Positions 24,996 to 33,971 of a DNA stretch of 64,000 nucleotides are shown here, piece after piece. This DNA comes from Winogradskyella costae (GTDB taxonomy: Bacteria; Bacteroidota; Bacteroidia; Flavobacteriales; Flavobacteriaceae). Below the pieces are notes generated by a model. It did not search any database. It was not told the origin of the DNA and was given only the letters and a program-made list of their open reading frames with translations. Numbering within the stretch: the first letter of the stretch is position 1; each line of letters opens with the position of its first letter. Position numbers and translations under genes: made by a program. The stretch is taken from contig NZ_JABFDK010000001.1 in the NCBI RefSeq assembly GCF_013403865.1, forward strand, positions 372,001-436,000. The letters are read 5' to 3'.

Positions 24996-26081
24996 ATGAC
25001 AAAAAGAAAACTTAGAATAAACGGTCATTCACATTTACTTCCTTATCCAGAGGAAATACCTCAGTTTATGCAAGACAAAGGTATTTTTTGGGTAGATAAA
25101 GACCGAAAATTCATGCTTCAAAAAGATTGGAATCGCCCCATTACAGATTCTAGTTTTTTCTTAAATGAAAAATTGGCATGGATGGAGCGTTTTAATATTG
25201 ACCACGCCGTTGTTTTAAACCTGTCTCAACTTTATGGTAACGGGTTACGTGTTGAAGAAATGAAACAAGCGTTACGTTTTCAAAATGATTTTAACGCCAA
25301 AATTCAACACAATCACCCGAGTAAATTTACGTGTGGTTTTGTTGTTCATCCTGGGTTTGTCCGTGGGGCTTGTTGGGAAATTGAGCGCTGTGTTGAAGTT
25401 TTAGGCCTTCAACTTTTATGTTTACCGACGCATTACATGGATACCATCGGAACTTGGCGTTGTATTTTTGATGAAGAAAACGAACCTATTTTTGAGTTAG
25501 CAAACAAATACAATCTTGCTGTTGAAATTCATCCTTACGATGGAGAAAAATTCATAAAATTAGAAAATACCTCTTGGAGGTTTCACTTAATTTGGATGCT
25601 GGCACAATGTGCCGATGCGTACCATTTCTTAACTTTAAATGGTTACCAAGACAAATACCCAAATATGCGCACGTGTTTTGCACACGGAGGACAATTGGCA
25701 CAAATAAACTTAGGTAGACGTATTCAGGGTTTTGACGGGCGACCAGATTTATTTGAAGGTAAAAGTCATCCTAGAAAAGCAGTTGGTCATAAAAATATAT
25801 TCTTTGATACGCTAGTACACGATACTGGTGGTCTAGAACTATTAATTAGAAATCAAGGTTCCAAACAAGTCTTAATGGGGTTAGATGATCCTTACCCACT
25901 TGGCGAAATGGAGAGCGAAAAACAATCGTCTTACCCCGGAAAAATACTGGATTTAGCGGTAGATAGAAAAATTATAACCGAAACCGAATGTGATGCCATT
26001 TGGGAAGATAACGTCATTCAATGGTTGTGCGGAGATAATGAAGACTCGAAGCAAAAATTAGTTTCACGTATCCTATCTTAA
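24996..26081 (+). CDS. 2-amino-3-carboxymuconate 6-semialdehyde decarboxylase (ACMSD-like amidohydrolase)
   Basis: 361 residues of the metal-dependent amidohydrolase superfamily. The first-strand metal ligands are His11 and His13 (INGHSHLL). Further ligand segments are VEIHPYDGEKF, TCFAHGGQLA and the Asp of MGLDDPYPLG, matching the ACMSD Zn site. ACMSD removes the carboxylate from the dioxygenase product to give 2-aminomuconate semialdehyde. This steers flux to energy metabolism instead of quinolinate and NAD. It is the last catabolic gene of the cluster; the dehydrogenase that uses its product is upstream. Confidence 0.92.
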   Translation: MTKRKLRINGHSHLLPYPEEIPQFMQDKGIFWVDKDRKFMLQKDWNRPITDSSFFLNEKLAWMERFNIDHAVVLNLSQLYGNGLRVEEMKQALRFQNDFNAKIQHNHPSKFTCGFVVHPGFVRGACWEIERCVEVLGLQLLCLPTHYMDTIGTWRCIFDEENEPIFELANKYNLAVEIHPYDGEKFIKLENTSWRFHLIWMLAQCADAYHFLTLNGYQDKYPNMRTCFAHGGQLAQINLGRRIQGFDGRPDLFEGKSHPRKAVGHKNIFFDTLVHDTGGLELLIRNQGSKQVLMGLDDPYPLGEMESEKQSSYPGKILDLAVDRKIITETECDAIWEDNVIQWLCGDNEDSKQKLVSRILS

Positions 26082-26117
26082 ATAATTTATGTTAAAAGTC
26101 CTTCAACCTTAATAATT

Positions 26118-26312
26118 ATGAAAAGAATTGGCGCTTACATAGCTTTGGCTGGCATCCTACTCATCGTATTACCCTACTTTAATCTTACAATTATGTTTTT
26201 AAGTAAAATTGATGAATTAGGCCAAAACACAGCTTTAACTATTAAAATTGGTCTTATAATCATAGGTGTAATTCTCTTTTTTATGGACAAATTCACAACT
26301 GACAAACAATAA
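26118..26312 (+). CDS. Small two-helix membrane protein
   Basis: 64 residues: a membrane helix at about 6-29, a short polar loop (KIDELGQNTAL) and a second helix at 41-57, with a charged C-terminus. No family is recognised. It sits between the kynurenine cluster and the O-methyltransferase, with no overlap. Confidence 0.6.
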   Translation: MKRIGAYIALAGILLIVLPYFNLTIMFLSKIDELGQNTALTIKIGLIIIGVILFFMDKFTTDKQ

Positions 26313-26365
26313 TAACTACAAAAGTGTAAGTTGATTCATTCAGCACTTTTACAATAGAACTATTT

Positions 26366-27007
26366 ATGTATTTCTTACCTGAGGATTTAGATAATTACAT
26401 CGTTGCCCATTCTGAGCAGGAGCCAGAATTACTACAGCAACTCACTAGAGAAACGTATCAAAAAATATTACAACCTATTATGCTTAGTGGTCCTTACCAG
26501 GGTCGTGTCTTGAGTATGATATCAAAATTAATTAGACCTCAATCAATTTTAGAACTAGGTACTTTTACAGGCTATGCAACGTTATGTTTAGCTGAAGGAC
26601 TTCAAAAAAATGGTCAACTTCACACCATTGATATTAATGAAGAATTAGTTGATTTTCAACGAAAATATTTTGATAAATCCGATTACGGAAAACAAATTAT
26701 TCAGCATACAGGCAGTGCATTAGATATCATCACAGAACTAAACCAAACGTTTGATTTAGTTTTTATCGATGCCGATAAACCCAACTATAGTAATTATTTC
26801 CATTTAATCATAGATAAGTTAAATGCGGGAGGCATTATACTTTCAGATAATGTACTGTGGCATGGAAAAGTAGTGGAGCCTGTTGGCGAAAAAGACACCT
26901 CAACACAATCTATTTTAGTTTACAATCAATTATTAAAATCAGACAAAAGAATAGAAACCGTTGTGCTACCGATTAGAGACGGCTTAACCATTAGTAGAAA
27001 ATTATAA
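26366..27007 (+). CDS. O-methyltransferase, class I SAM-dependent (COMT-like)
   Basis: 213 residues. ILELGTFTGYATLCLAEGL is motif I, HTIDIN ends the ribose strand, and the catalytic/metal segment VFIDADKPNYSNYF places this in the caffeoyl-CoA/catechol O-methyltransferase family, which uses a divalent metal. LSDNVLWHGKVVEP and the C-terminal PIRDGLTISRK are typical. The substrate is unknown. It is 11 bp upstream of the HipA-like gene. Confidence 0.88.
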   Translation: MYFLPEDLDNYIVAHSEQEPELLQQLTRETYQKILQPIMLSGPYQGRVLSMISKLIRPQSILELGTFTGYATLCLAEGLQKNGQLHTIDINEELVDFQRKYFDKSDYGKQIIQHTGSALDIITELNQTFDLVFIDADKPNYSNYFHLIIDKLNAGGIILSDNVLWHGKVVEPVGEKDTSTQSILVYNQLLKSDKRIETVVLPIRDGLTISRKL

Positions 27008-27017
27008 TCTACCCAAC

Positions 27018-27797
27018 ATGAGTGAAATTGATATAAGGACCGTAGATGTTGTTAAGTACATTACTCCATTAAGAGAAGGCGGCTCACTTCCTGCTATTGT
27101 AGAAGCTAGTGATGGTTTTCTTTACGTTTTAAAATTCAGAGGAGCCGGACAAGGTACAAAAGCATTAATCTCAGAATTTATTGGAGGAGAATTAGCAAGA
27201 GCCATTGGTTTAAAAGTGCCAGAATTGGTCTTTATGAACTTAGATGATTCGTTTAGTAAAACAGAACCTGATGAAGAAATACAAGACCTACTTAAATTTA
27301 GTATTGGTTTAAATCTAGGCTTACATTACTTAAGTAGCTCTATAACTTTTGATCCTTTAGTTTCTGTTGCTGATGCTATGACATCCTCTAAAATTGTGCT
27401 TTTAGACAGTATCATTAGTAACATTGACCGAACCGTAAAAAACACGAATCTATTAAATTGGAATAAAGAATTATGGGTTATAGATAATGGAGCCAGTTTC
27501 TATTTTCACCATAATTGGGATACGTGGAAAAATCATTTAACCAGAACCTTTCCTCTTATTAAAGATCATGTACTTTTAGAACGCGCATCACTTTTGAGTG
27601 AGGCCTCTAAAAGCATTGTTAACGCACTTAACAAAAGGACAATTGAAGATATCATTTACAATATACCCAAAGACTGGCTCATAAATGAATCCGATACTCT
27701 GACACCAGACCAAATGCGGAAAGCCTATATTGAATACTTAAATTCAAGACTTTTAAAAATAGATACCTTAGTAAAAGAAGCTAAAGATGCAAGATAG
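27018..27797 (+). CDS. Compact HipA-like kinase
   Basis: 259 residues, about half the size of HipA toxin kinases, and lacking their N-terminal subdomain. Visible kinase features: a glycine-rich PLREGGSLPAIV loop, Lys39 in LYVLKFRG, a catalytic loop LLDSIISNIDRTVKNTN (Asp137, Asn142) and a metal-binding IDNGAS (Asp156). All key residues seem kept, so an active Ser/Thr-type kinase is plausible. The next gene, a DUF3037 protein, overlaps by 11 bp. Such HipA-like/DUF3037 pairs recur in bacteria, as I recall. There is no HipB-like repressor beside it, so it is not a standard hipBA toxin-antitoxin locus. Confidence 0.82.
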   Translation: MSEIDIRTVDVVKYITPLREGGSLPAIVEASDGFLYVLKFRGAGQGTKALISEFIGGELARAIGLKVPELVFMNLDDSFSKTEPDEEIQDLLKFSIGLNLGLHYLSSSITFDPLVSVADAMTSSKIVLLDSIISNIDRTVKNTNLLNWNKELWVIDNGASFYFHHNWDTWKNHLTRTFPLIKDHVLLERASLLSEASKSIVNALNKRTIEDIIYNIPKDWLINESDTLTPDQMRKAYIEYLNSRLLKIDTLVKEAKDAR

Positions 27798-28179
27798 AGT
27801 GACTTTTGAATATGCCATTATTAGACTTGTTCCTAGAGTTGAGCGCGAAGAGTTTTTCAATATCGGAGTGATTTTATTCTCTAAGCGAAAAAAATTTTTA
27901 GGTGTAAAATTTAAAGTCGCCGACGATAAGTTGAATGCCTTTTCTTGCGAGTTAGACCTAGACGCCATAAATTGTTATTTAAAATCTTGGGAATTAATTT
28001 CTAAAGGAGAGGTCTCAGGAGGTGCTATTGCTAAATTCGAATTGTCAGATCGATTTAGATGGTTAGCAGCGTCACGTAGCACTATTATACAAAGTTCAAA
28101 AACACATTCTGGTTTAACGGAAAATCCAGAACTTGAATTACAATCTATTTTTGAAAAATATGTTTTAGACGCAGATTAA
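27787..28179 (+). CDS. DUF3037 family protein
   Basis: 130 residues beginning FEYAIIRLVPRVEREEFFNIGVILFS, the signature opening of DUF3037, followed by an alpha/beta body and a helical C-terminus. No function has been established for the family to my knowledge. Its start lies inside the HipA-like kinase gene (11-bp overlap), implying translational coupling and probably a shared complex or a substrate/inhibitor relation. A hairpin terminator follows. Confidence 0.85.
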   Translation: MQDRVTFEYAIIRLVPRVEREEFFNIGVILFSKRKKFLGVKFKVADDKLNAFSCELDLDAINCYLKSWELISKGEVSGGAIAKFELSDRFRWLAASRSTIIQSSKTHSGLTENPELELQSIFEKYVLDAD

Positions 28180-28191
28180 CATTATATAATA

Positions 28192-28219
28192 AAAGCCTCA
28201 CTATATTTAATGAGGCTTT
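28192..28219. terminator. Bidirectional terminator between DUF3037 and subtilase genes
   Basis: AAAGCCTCA (28192-28200) pairs with TGAGGCTTT (28211-28219) across a 10-base loop, between convergent genes. Confidence 0.8.
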
Positions 28220-28247
28220 AAATTATATTTTAATTAAAAAAAATAAA

Positions 28248-29750
28248 TTACTGTACTGCTTGCAAAGCATCAATATTACCATAACCAAAACTGCTATTTT
28301 TATTTGGATAAAATTCAGCAGATTGTTTTAATCTGTTTAAAACTTGTGTTCTACTCCAACTTGGATATCTCGACCAGATTAAAGCGGCTATACCAGCTGT
28401 AGTTGCTGTAGCTGCAGAAGAACCACCTGTATAGCGTCGTTCACCATCATAGAATCCTAAAACAGGAGGTGCTTTACTTGTATTATTATCTCCTTCCATG
28501 ATAATGGTAAAGTCTATTTTACTACCGCTATGGCATGTCTCACAACGCTCATAACTACTACCATCGTTTACACCTGTAACTGCAACGGTTTCGCTCATGG
28601 TTGCAGGAAATATAACTCCAAATCCATTTGTAAAACTTGTAGAAGTTCCACCCGCAGCAAAAATCAATTTATCTTTACTATAAGCATACTTCACCGCATC
28701 TTTAATATTACCGATAGACCACACATAACCTATTGACATAGAGATAATTTTCACATCACTTCTATTACCTAAATCCTTTAGAGCCTGTGACACTCCTTTT
28801 CTTTCATGATAATCATTTAATAACACATCTTCAGTTGCTCTGTACGCTACCAAATTTGCATTATAAGCAACACCAACTGGCATGCCGTTATCGTTTCTTG
28901 GAGATGCCATTAATGAGCCCATTGCAGTGCCATGACCACATTTATCATCAGGTCCATCATAATTGCTAGACCACCACCAATTAGAATCAATAAAGGTCCC
29001 ATATTTCTGAACAAAACGACCAGAGGAATAGCCATCATTGATCCCTGTGGAATTTAATAAAGACTGTGTTTTTGAAACCCCTGTATCTATTAAACCAATG
29101 GTAACACCAGATCCTGTAGAATAATTCCAAGCACTCGGTATGTTGTGTTCATTAAAGTGCCAAGATACTTGTGCATTATTAGGAGCTATTGTTGAATAAT
29201 GTGTCGAATTAATTGCATCTCCGCTGGTATCACATCCTGAGCTTGACTTTTCTTCAGCGTTATCAGTATAATGGTTATAACCATTAGGCTCTAAATATCT
29301 GACATAATCACTTTCTCTCAGAGCAATAATAGTTTCAAGCTTGGTTACTTCTGCATCAAAAACAGTTAAAACATCATCTGCTTTATATCTTAAGTCCCCT
29401 TTAGTAACTTCCTCCCTATTAAGAATCGTAGCAATTAAATCATTTCTTTTAATTTGAAGATCAGTATCACCTGCTTCACCAAAACTCTGACCTTCCTTTC
29501 CGTAACCCACAGTCAGTACATTTCGTCCATGGGTTAAGGCACTCCATAAAAAGTGTGCATTTTCAGTATTCCAATCAAAATCTCCCGTAGTTCTAATACT
29601 CTCGCTAATTCGTTGATTAATTTGCTCTATAGTTAAAGGGTTTTCAGAGGGTTCAGTGACTTCTGTTTGATTTTCAATAACCGTATCTTTAGAACAAGAT
29701 ATTGTGGTAATTGCTATTAGAAGCATTACTAAGGTATACGTTTTTTTCAT
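28248..29750 (-). CDS. S8 family (subtilisin-like) serine peptidase, lipoprotein
   Basis: 500 residues with a lipoprotein signal (TTISC, Cys19). About 180 residues of an unrecognised helical pro-region precede the catalytic domain. The triad is visible: Asp222 (TIGLIDTGVS), His273 (KCGHGTAMGS) and Ser445 (YTGGSSAATATTAG). The oxyanion-type Asn region falls near IFAAGGTSTS, where the usual Asn is replaced by Thr or Ser on my reading; this deserves an alignment check. No sorting domain is present, so it is expected to be anchored to a membrane by lipid. It is a single gene flanked by terminators. Confidence 0.9.
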   Translation of the reverse strand: MKKTYTLVMLLIAITTISCSKDTVIENQTEVTEPSENPLTIEQINQRISESIRTTGDFDWNTENAHFLWSALTHGRNVLTVGYGKEGQSFGEAGDTDLQIKRNDLIATILNREEVTKGDLRYKADDVLTVFDAEVTKLETIIALRESDYVRYLEPNGYNHYTDNAEEKSSSGCDTSGDAINSTHYSTIAPNNAQVSWHFNEHNIPSAWNYSTGSGVTIGLIDTGVSKTQSLLNSTGINDGYSSGRFVQKYGTFIDSNWWWSSNYDGPDDKCGHGTAMGSLMASPRNDNGMPVGVAYNANLVAYRATEDVLLNDYHERKGVSQALKDLGNRSDVKIISMSIGYVWSIGNIKDAVKYAYSKDKLIFAAGGTSTSFTNGFGVIFPATMSETVAVTGVNDGSSYERCETCHSGSKIDFTIIMEGDNNTSKAPPVLGFYDGERRYTGGSSAATATTAGIAALIWSRYPSWSRTQVLNRLKQSAEFYPNKNSSFGYGNIDALQAVQ

Positions 29751-29865
29751 ATAATAAAATTTAGAAGATTATTAATCCTCTAAATATATTAAATAAAACG
29801 CACAAATAACGACTTAAATTTATGGTTATTGTAAAAAACGAGGTCTATTTGTAAGAAGTACACAA

Positions 29866-30156
29866 TTACTTATTGCGTTTTAACGATCCCGTAAAGTCCT
29901 CGAGGTCGTCTTTAACTTTTTTTAATTCGTCGGTAATATTTTTAGTTACGTCTGAATCTATAATGTTACTTTCCTTAGCACTTTTAGTCACTTCGTGCTT
30001 TATATCGTTGGTTGCATCTTTTAATTGACGCATACCCTTAGCTAAACCACGCGCAATTTCAGGTAATTTATCTGCACCAAATACTAATACCACTATTAAT
30101 AGTATTACCATTATTTCGGCAGCTCCGATAAACAATATTATAAGTTGATGTATCAC
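29866..30156 (-). CDS. tatA: TatA/TatB-like twin-arginine translocase subunit
   Basis: 96 residues: an N-terminal membrane helix (about 4-26), the GADKLPEIARGLAKGMRQL hinge and amphipathic helix typical of TatA/TatB, then a charged tail. Tat components export folded proteins. It has the LPEIARG form usual for Bacteroidota TatA. No tatC lies nearby. The start is GTG 30156, only four bases after a -7 element (30168-30161), so the message may be leaderless. Confidence 0.88.
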   Translation of the reverse strand: MIHQLIILFIGAAEIMVILLIVVLVFGADKLPEIARGLAKGMRQLKDATNDIKHEVTKSAKESNIIDSDVTKNITDELKKVKDDLEDFTGSLKRNK

Positions 30157-30160
30157 AATG

Positions 30161-30168
30161 CAAATATA
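30161..30168 (-). promoter_or_regulatory. -7 element of tatA
   Basis: TATATTTG on the minus strand lies four bases upstream of the GTG start, so transcription would begin at or next to the start codon. Confidence 0.5.
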
Positions 30169-30201
30169 AAGTGAGTTTGTGGATTATACACTTCAAATTA
30201 A

Positions 30202-30239
30202 AAATAAAAAAAAAGCCGACTTCAAATAAAGTCGGCTTT
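30202..30239 (-). terminator. Terminator of the M1 peptidase gene
   Basis: AAAGCCGAC (30212-30220) and GTCGGCTTT (30231-30239) form a 9-bp stem. On the minus strand it is followed by a T-rich run. Confidence 0.85.
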
Positions 30240-30259
30240 AATATATAATATTCTAATTA

Positions 30260-32557
30260 TTAATCCTTTACCGTTTCTTTAAATTTATCGAAATCACTTT
30301 CTTTAACTTCTTTAGGCCAGGCGTTATTAGTTGTATCGACATCAGCTGTTTCTAAATCTGGATCGACTTGAACTGATACAATTTCTTTATCGCTAGCAAT
30401 AGCCTTCGTAACTTCTTTGTCATTTAACCTCCATACTTGCGCAGGATAAGTTTCTCTAGAAGTAGTACCATCTGCATACGTAAATTCTACGATTAGCGGC
30501 ATTACCAATCCACCTGGCTTATCAAATGTAATTTGATAAAAATACTTCGGAGCAATTTTTATGTCCCTCTGTTCTTTTGGCGTAAAATTATCCATGATAT
30601 ATTCTTTTACTGTAGGCAAATCGTCTATTGATTCATTTGTTTTTATAGCATCTTCATATCCTTCAGCACCTTCTTCAATAAAATACACTAAGCTTTTAGG
30701 ATCTCTATTATAACGTTCAGCTAATCGTTTACCATTTTCATTTGGAGTTCCTGTTACAGCAAAACGCTTTACTTCTTTTATACCAATATCTGTATAATCT
30801 GTGGTATAGAACCAACCTCTCCAGAACCAATCTAAATCTACCGCAGATGCATCTTCCATTGTTCGAAAGAAGTCTTCTGGCGTTGGGTGTTTAAATTTCC
30901 AACGGTTTGCGTATTCTTTAAACGAATAATCAAATAGGTCCTGTCCCATTACCGTTTCTCTCAATATATTTAAGGCTGTAGCTGGCTTACTGTAAGCATT
31001 ATTTCCAAATTGATATGTATTTAAACCTTTGGTCATTATAGGTGCAATATAGTCTTGATCTCCTCCCATATACCTTACGATGTTTTTAGCAGGCCCTCGT
31101 CGTGATGGAAATGCTTTATCATTAGGTGATAAAGCACCAGGATACCATTTTCCAAAATCTTGTTCGGCAACATATTGTGTGAATGTATTTAAACCCTCAT
31201 CCATCCATGTCCATTGGCGCTCATCACTATTTACAATCATTGGGAACCAGTTATGCCCAACCTCATGAATAATAACTCCAATCATTCCATATTTTGTTCT
31301 ATCTGAATAATTTCCTTCTTTATCAGGACGACCAAAATTAAAACAAATCATCGGGTACTCCATACCCATTGGCGCATGTACTGAGATTGCTTTATGGTAA
31401 GGGTAATCAAATGTCATTCTTGAGTATGTTCTTAACGTACTCGCAACAGACTTCGTTGACCATTGCTCCCAAAGAGGATTTCCTTCTTTAGAATATAAAG
31501 ACACGGCCATAACATCTTTTTCTTCTAATTTCACAGCCATCATATCCCATAAAAACTTACGAGAGGTTGCAAAACCAAAATCACGAACCATCTGTGCAGA
31601 CAGTTTCCATGTTTTTTTATTTTTACTTTTAGATTTCTCGGTAACTTCTGCTTCTGCCTGTGTTACAATCATTACAGGTTCATCGTAAGATTTTTTCGCC
31701 TTATTAAAACGCTTCATCATATCTTTAGTGAATACTTCTTCTCGATTTACTAAATGCCCTGTACCATCTAATATATGATCTGCAGGCACTGTAATATTCA
31801 CATCAAAATCACCAAATGGTAACGCAAACTCATCACGTCCCCAGAATTGAGAATTTTGCCAACCTTCTACATCATTATAAACAGCCATACGTGGGTAAAA
31901 CTGAGCCATTACATAAATACGATTATCGTTTTCTTCAAAATATTCATAACCTGAGCGTCCACCATCTCTTACGTGGTCATTAATGTTGTACCACCATTTA
32001 ATTTTGAATGAAAATTTCTCACCAGATTTTAAAACTTTCGGCAACTCTACACGCATCATTGTACGGTTAATAGTATGAGGTAAATCCTTTCCATTAACAT
32101 CCTTAACATGCTCTATATTAAAACCTCCATCAAAAGATCCCTTTAAATACGACGTAACAGCTCTAGACGGTGCTGTAGCGGGAGAAATACCAGAATTGCT
32201 AATAAGTGGCGTTTTAGAATCTCTTGCTCGCATATTCTGATCTAATTGTACCCAAAGGTATTTTAGATCATCTGGTGAATTATTGGTATATGTAATCGTC
32301 TCATCACCATACAATTTTGCATTGTCATCATCGATTTCAATATCCATTTTGTAATCTGCTTGCTGCTGGTAATAGCCAGGTCCCGGAGCCCCCGAACCAG
32401 TTCTAAAAACATTGGGCGTTGCAAATTCTTCATATAATTGCTTGAATTTGTTTTCATTAGTGTGACCCTGTTGGCGTTCTGACTTTGCACCATCTTGAGC
32501 GTAAGTGCTAAAAGACGTAAAAAGCAGAGCACATAGGATAAATTTAAAAATTTTCAT
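30260..32557 (-). CDS. M1 family metallopeptidase (aminopeptidase-like)
   Basis: 765 residues with a signal peptide ending near TYAQ. An N-terminal beta-domain (AKLYGDETITYTNNSP, YLWVQLDQN) is followed by a thermolysin-like catalytic domain with HEVGHNWF near residue 430 and the third zinc ligand in WMDEGLNTF, 18 residues on. The GAMEN-type exopeptidase loop appears as GMEYPMI, so substrate choice may differ from classical aminopeptidase N. It is expected to be secreted to the periplasm or surface. The gene is monocistronic with its own terminator. Confidence 0.92.
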   Translation of the reverse strand: MKIFKFILCALLFTSFSTYAQDGAKSERQQGHTNENKFKQLYEEFATPNVFRTGSGAPGPGYYQQQADYKMDIEIDDDNAKLYGDETITYTNNSPDDLKYLWVQLDQNMRARDSKTPLISNSGISPATAPSRAVTSYLKGSFDGGFNIEHVKDVNGKDLPHTINRTMMRVELPKVLKSGEKFSFKIKWWYNINDHVRDGGRSGYEYFEENDNRIYVMAQFYPRMAVYNDVEGWQNSQFWGRDEFALPFGDFDVNITVPADHILDGTGHLVNREEVFTKDMMKRFNKAKKSYDEPVMIVTQAEAEVTEKSKSKNKKTWKLSAQMVRDFGFATSRKFLWDMMAVKLEEKDVMAVSLYSKEGNPLWEQWSTKSVASTLRTYSRMTFDYPYHKAISVHAPMGMEYPMICFNFGRPDKEGNYSDRTKYGMIGVIIHEVGHNWFPMIVNSDERQWTWMDEGLNTFTQYVAEQDFGKWYPGALSPNDKAFPSRRGPAKNIVRYMGGDQDYIAPIMTKGLNTYQFGNNAYSKPATALNILRETVMGQDLFDYSFKEYANRWKFKHPTPEDFFRTMEDASAVDLDWFWRGWFYTTDYTDIGIKEVKRFAVTGTPNENGKRLAERYNRDPKSLVYFIEEGAEGYEDAIKTNESIDDLPTVKEYIMDNFTPKEQRDIKIAPKYFYQITFDKPGGLVMPLIVEFTYADGTTSRETYPAQVWRLNDKEVTKAIASDKEIVSVQVDPDLETADVDTTNNAWPKEVKESDFDKFKETVKD

Positions 32558-32619
32558 AAAAATTAATTGTTGTTAAAGTGGTGACTAAAGTATGAATTTA
32601 TAATTGCTTTAATATTGTA

Positions 32620-33126
32620 TTACTCAAAATTTAACACGCAAGTGTCATTCTCTGGCACCAATAAAAAGCTCTTATTTTTGCTTTTTAGTTTTAGTCGTAA
32701 AATATTCTGTTGGTCTGAAAACACATCAAATAAAACTTGATTTGTAACCGCGATAGATTTGATACTTGAAACATGTTCTACTTCTAAATAACAATAGGTA
32801 ATATCGTCTTTATATTCTTTTCCTATAAATTTAAAATTTACATCAGCTCCATTAACTTTAATTTTCAATTTGTCTGATAAATACCGACTCATGTAGGTTT
32901 CTACGGTTTCTAACTCGTCTTTGCCAGCGAGTGTTATCCGTTCATCGTAACGCTTTCGTAATAAAGTTTCGAAATCATCTATAAAAATCTGACTTATGAT
33001 TTGAAGAGACTGTTGTTCCTTAGCATATTCTACTTCTGTGACACTGACGTAATATTCGTGCGAATTAGAGTTAGAGATAAAAAATGGAAGGATAAAAAGA
33101 AGGATAAAAAAATTTTGTAGCTTCAT
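32620..33126 (-). CDS. DUF6702-like secreted protein
   Basis: 168 residues with a signal peptide (about 1-22). The mature start HEYYVSVTEVEYAKEQQSLQI and the FIDDFETLLRKRY segment match a small Bacteroidota family, DUF6702 as I recall it, of unknown function. It usually lies beside the M1 peptidase gene, as here. Presumed periplasmic. The two genes before it in transcription order encode regulatory-domain proteins on the same strand. Confidence 0.7.
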   Translation of the reverse strand: MKLQNFFILLFILPFFISNSNSHEYYVSVTEVEYAKEQQSLQIISQIFIDDFETLLRKRYDERITLAGKDELETVETYMSRYLSDKLKIKVNGADVNFKFIGKEYKDDITYCYLEVEHVSSIKSIAVTNQVLFDVFSDQQNILRLKLKSKNKSFLLVPENDTCVLNFE

Positions 33127-33173
33127 GTTTTGCTTTTGGGATGTATTATACGTTTACAAAACGCAGTCCAAAG

Positions 33174-33971
33174 TTAATCTTTAGTTACTGATTTTCTATT
33201 TTCTTGATATACTTTTAGCTTTGCCTGTAAAAATTCTAGCATTGTAATATCATCATTTTTATTGCATAGTGTTAAGAATTCATCGTCTTCTTGACAAAAT
33301 AGAAAATACTCAGCACGTAGATTTTCTGCTAAAGAATCATTTTCAAAAATATAATTTTCATAGTTGTTTTTCATGCGTTCTATACACGCACTGCGATCGT
33401 CTAGTTCTACAATAGCTTTTAACTTTTTTGTTCGTCCACTGATAGTATTGAGTACCTTAAAGAAATTAACGCTAAACCCCAAACCTACACTACCCCAAGA
33501 TCCCCCATCTGCATCGTATAATTTTCGTTCATTTTGTGTTAATGGTTTCCCTTTATAGCCAGGAATACCTAAATCATAAAAATTAATTTCTGGTTTCTCC
33601 TCTGAATTTTGAAGATCGGACTCTAAACTTCCTGTTAAAATTTTACCGACAATGACTTCATTTAACTCGCTTACATTTTCAATCATCTGAACATACAACT
33701 CCCCTGAGTGCATTACCGCGTCAGAAACTATAATCTCTTGTGTTTGATATTTTACTCCTGAAATAACTAGAGTGTCTAAGGCTTTAGCTAGAATAATGAA
33801 ACTTCCGTCATCTTCAGAAATGGTATATTTTGCTGCTGTTTTGTTTTGGACATGCAGTCCTTCAACCTCATCGTTTGCAATTAACTTACCATTTAAATCA
33901 CTTCGCTGAGCGTTTACAAAAAACATGCTAAAAAAAGCAATAACACCATAAAGAATTCTACTCTTTTTCAC
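33174..33971 (-). CDS. Secreted carboxypeptidase-like regulatory-domain protein, paralogue 1
   Basis: 265 residues: a signal peptide ending near VNAQ, a CarboxypepD_reg-like beta-sandwich (LNGKLIANDEVEGLHVQNKTAAKYTISEDDGSF is the opening, seen in parts), then an unrecognised C-terminal half with FYDLGIPGYKGKPLTQNERKLYDADGG. Similar domain order and size to the gene just upstream suggest a tandem duplication. The start overlaps the end of that gene by 14 bp, so they are co-translated. No TonB-receptor barrel is present. Confidence 0.72.
   Translation of the reverse strand: MKKSRILYGVIAFFSMFFVNAQRSDLNGKLIANDEVEGLHVQNKTAAKYTISEDDGSFIILAKALDTLVISGVKYQTQEIIVSDAVMHSGELYVQMIENVSELNEVIVGKILTGSLESDLQNSEEKPEINFYDLGIPGYKGKPLTQNERKLYDADGGSWGSVGLGFSVNFFKVLNTISGRTKKLKAIVELDDRSACIERMKNNYENYIFENDSLAENLRAEYFLFCQEDDEFLTLCNKNDDITMLEFLQAKLKVYQENRKSVTKD

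Noticed and set aside
26320..26350. Terminator after the 64-residue membrane protein gene
   Set aside because: The stem is only 7 bp with a long loop and is not followed by a T run.
27018..28179. A standard hipBA toxin-antitoxin locus
   Set aside because: There is no HipB-like helix-turn-helix gene, and the kinase lacks the HipA N-terminal subdomain.
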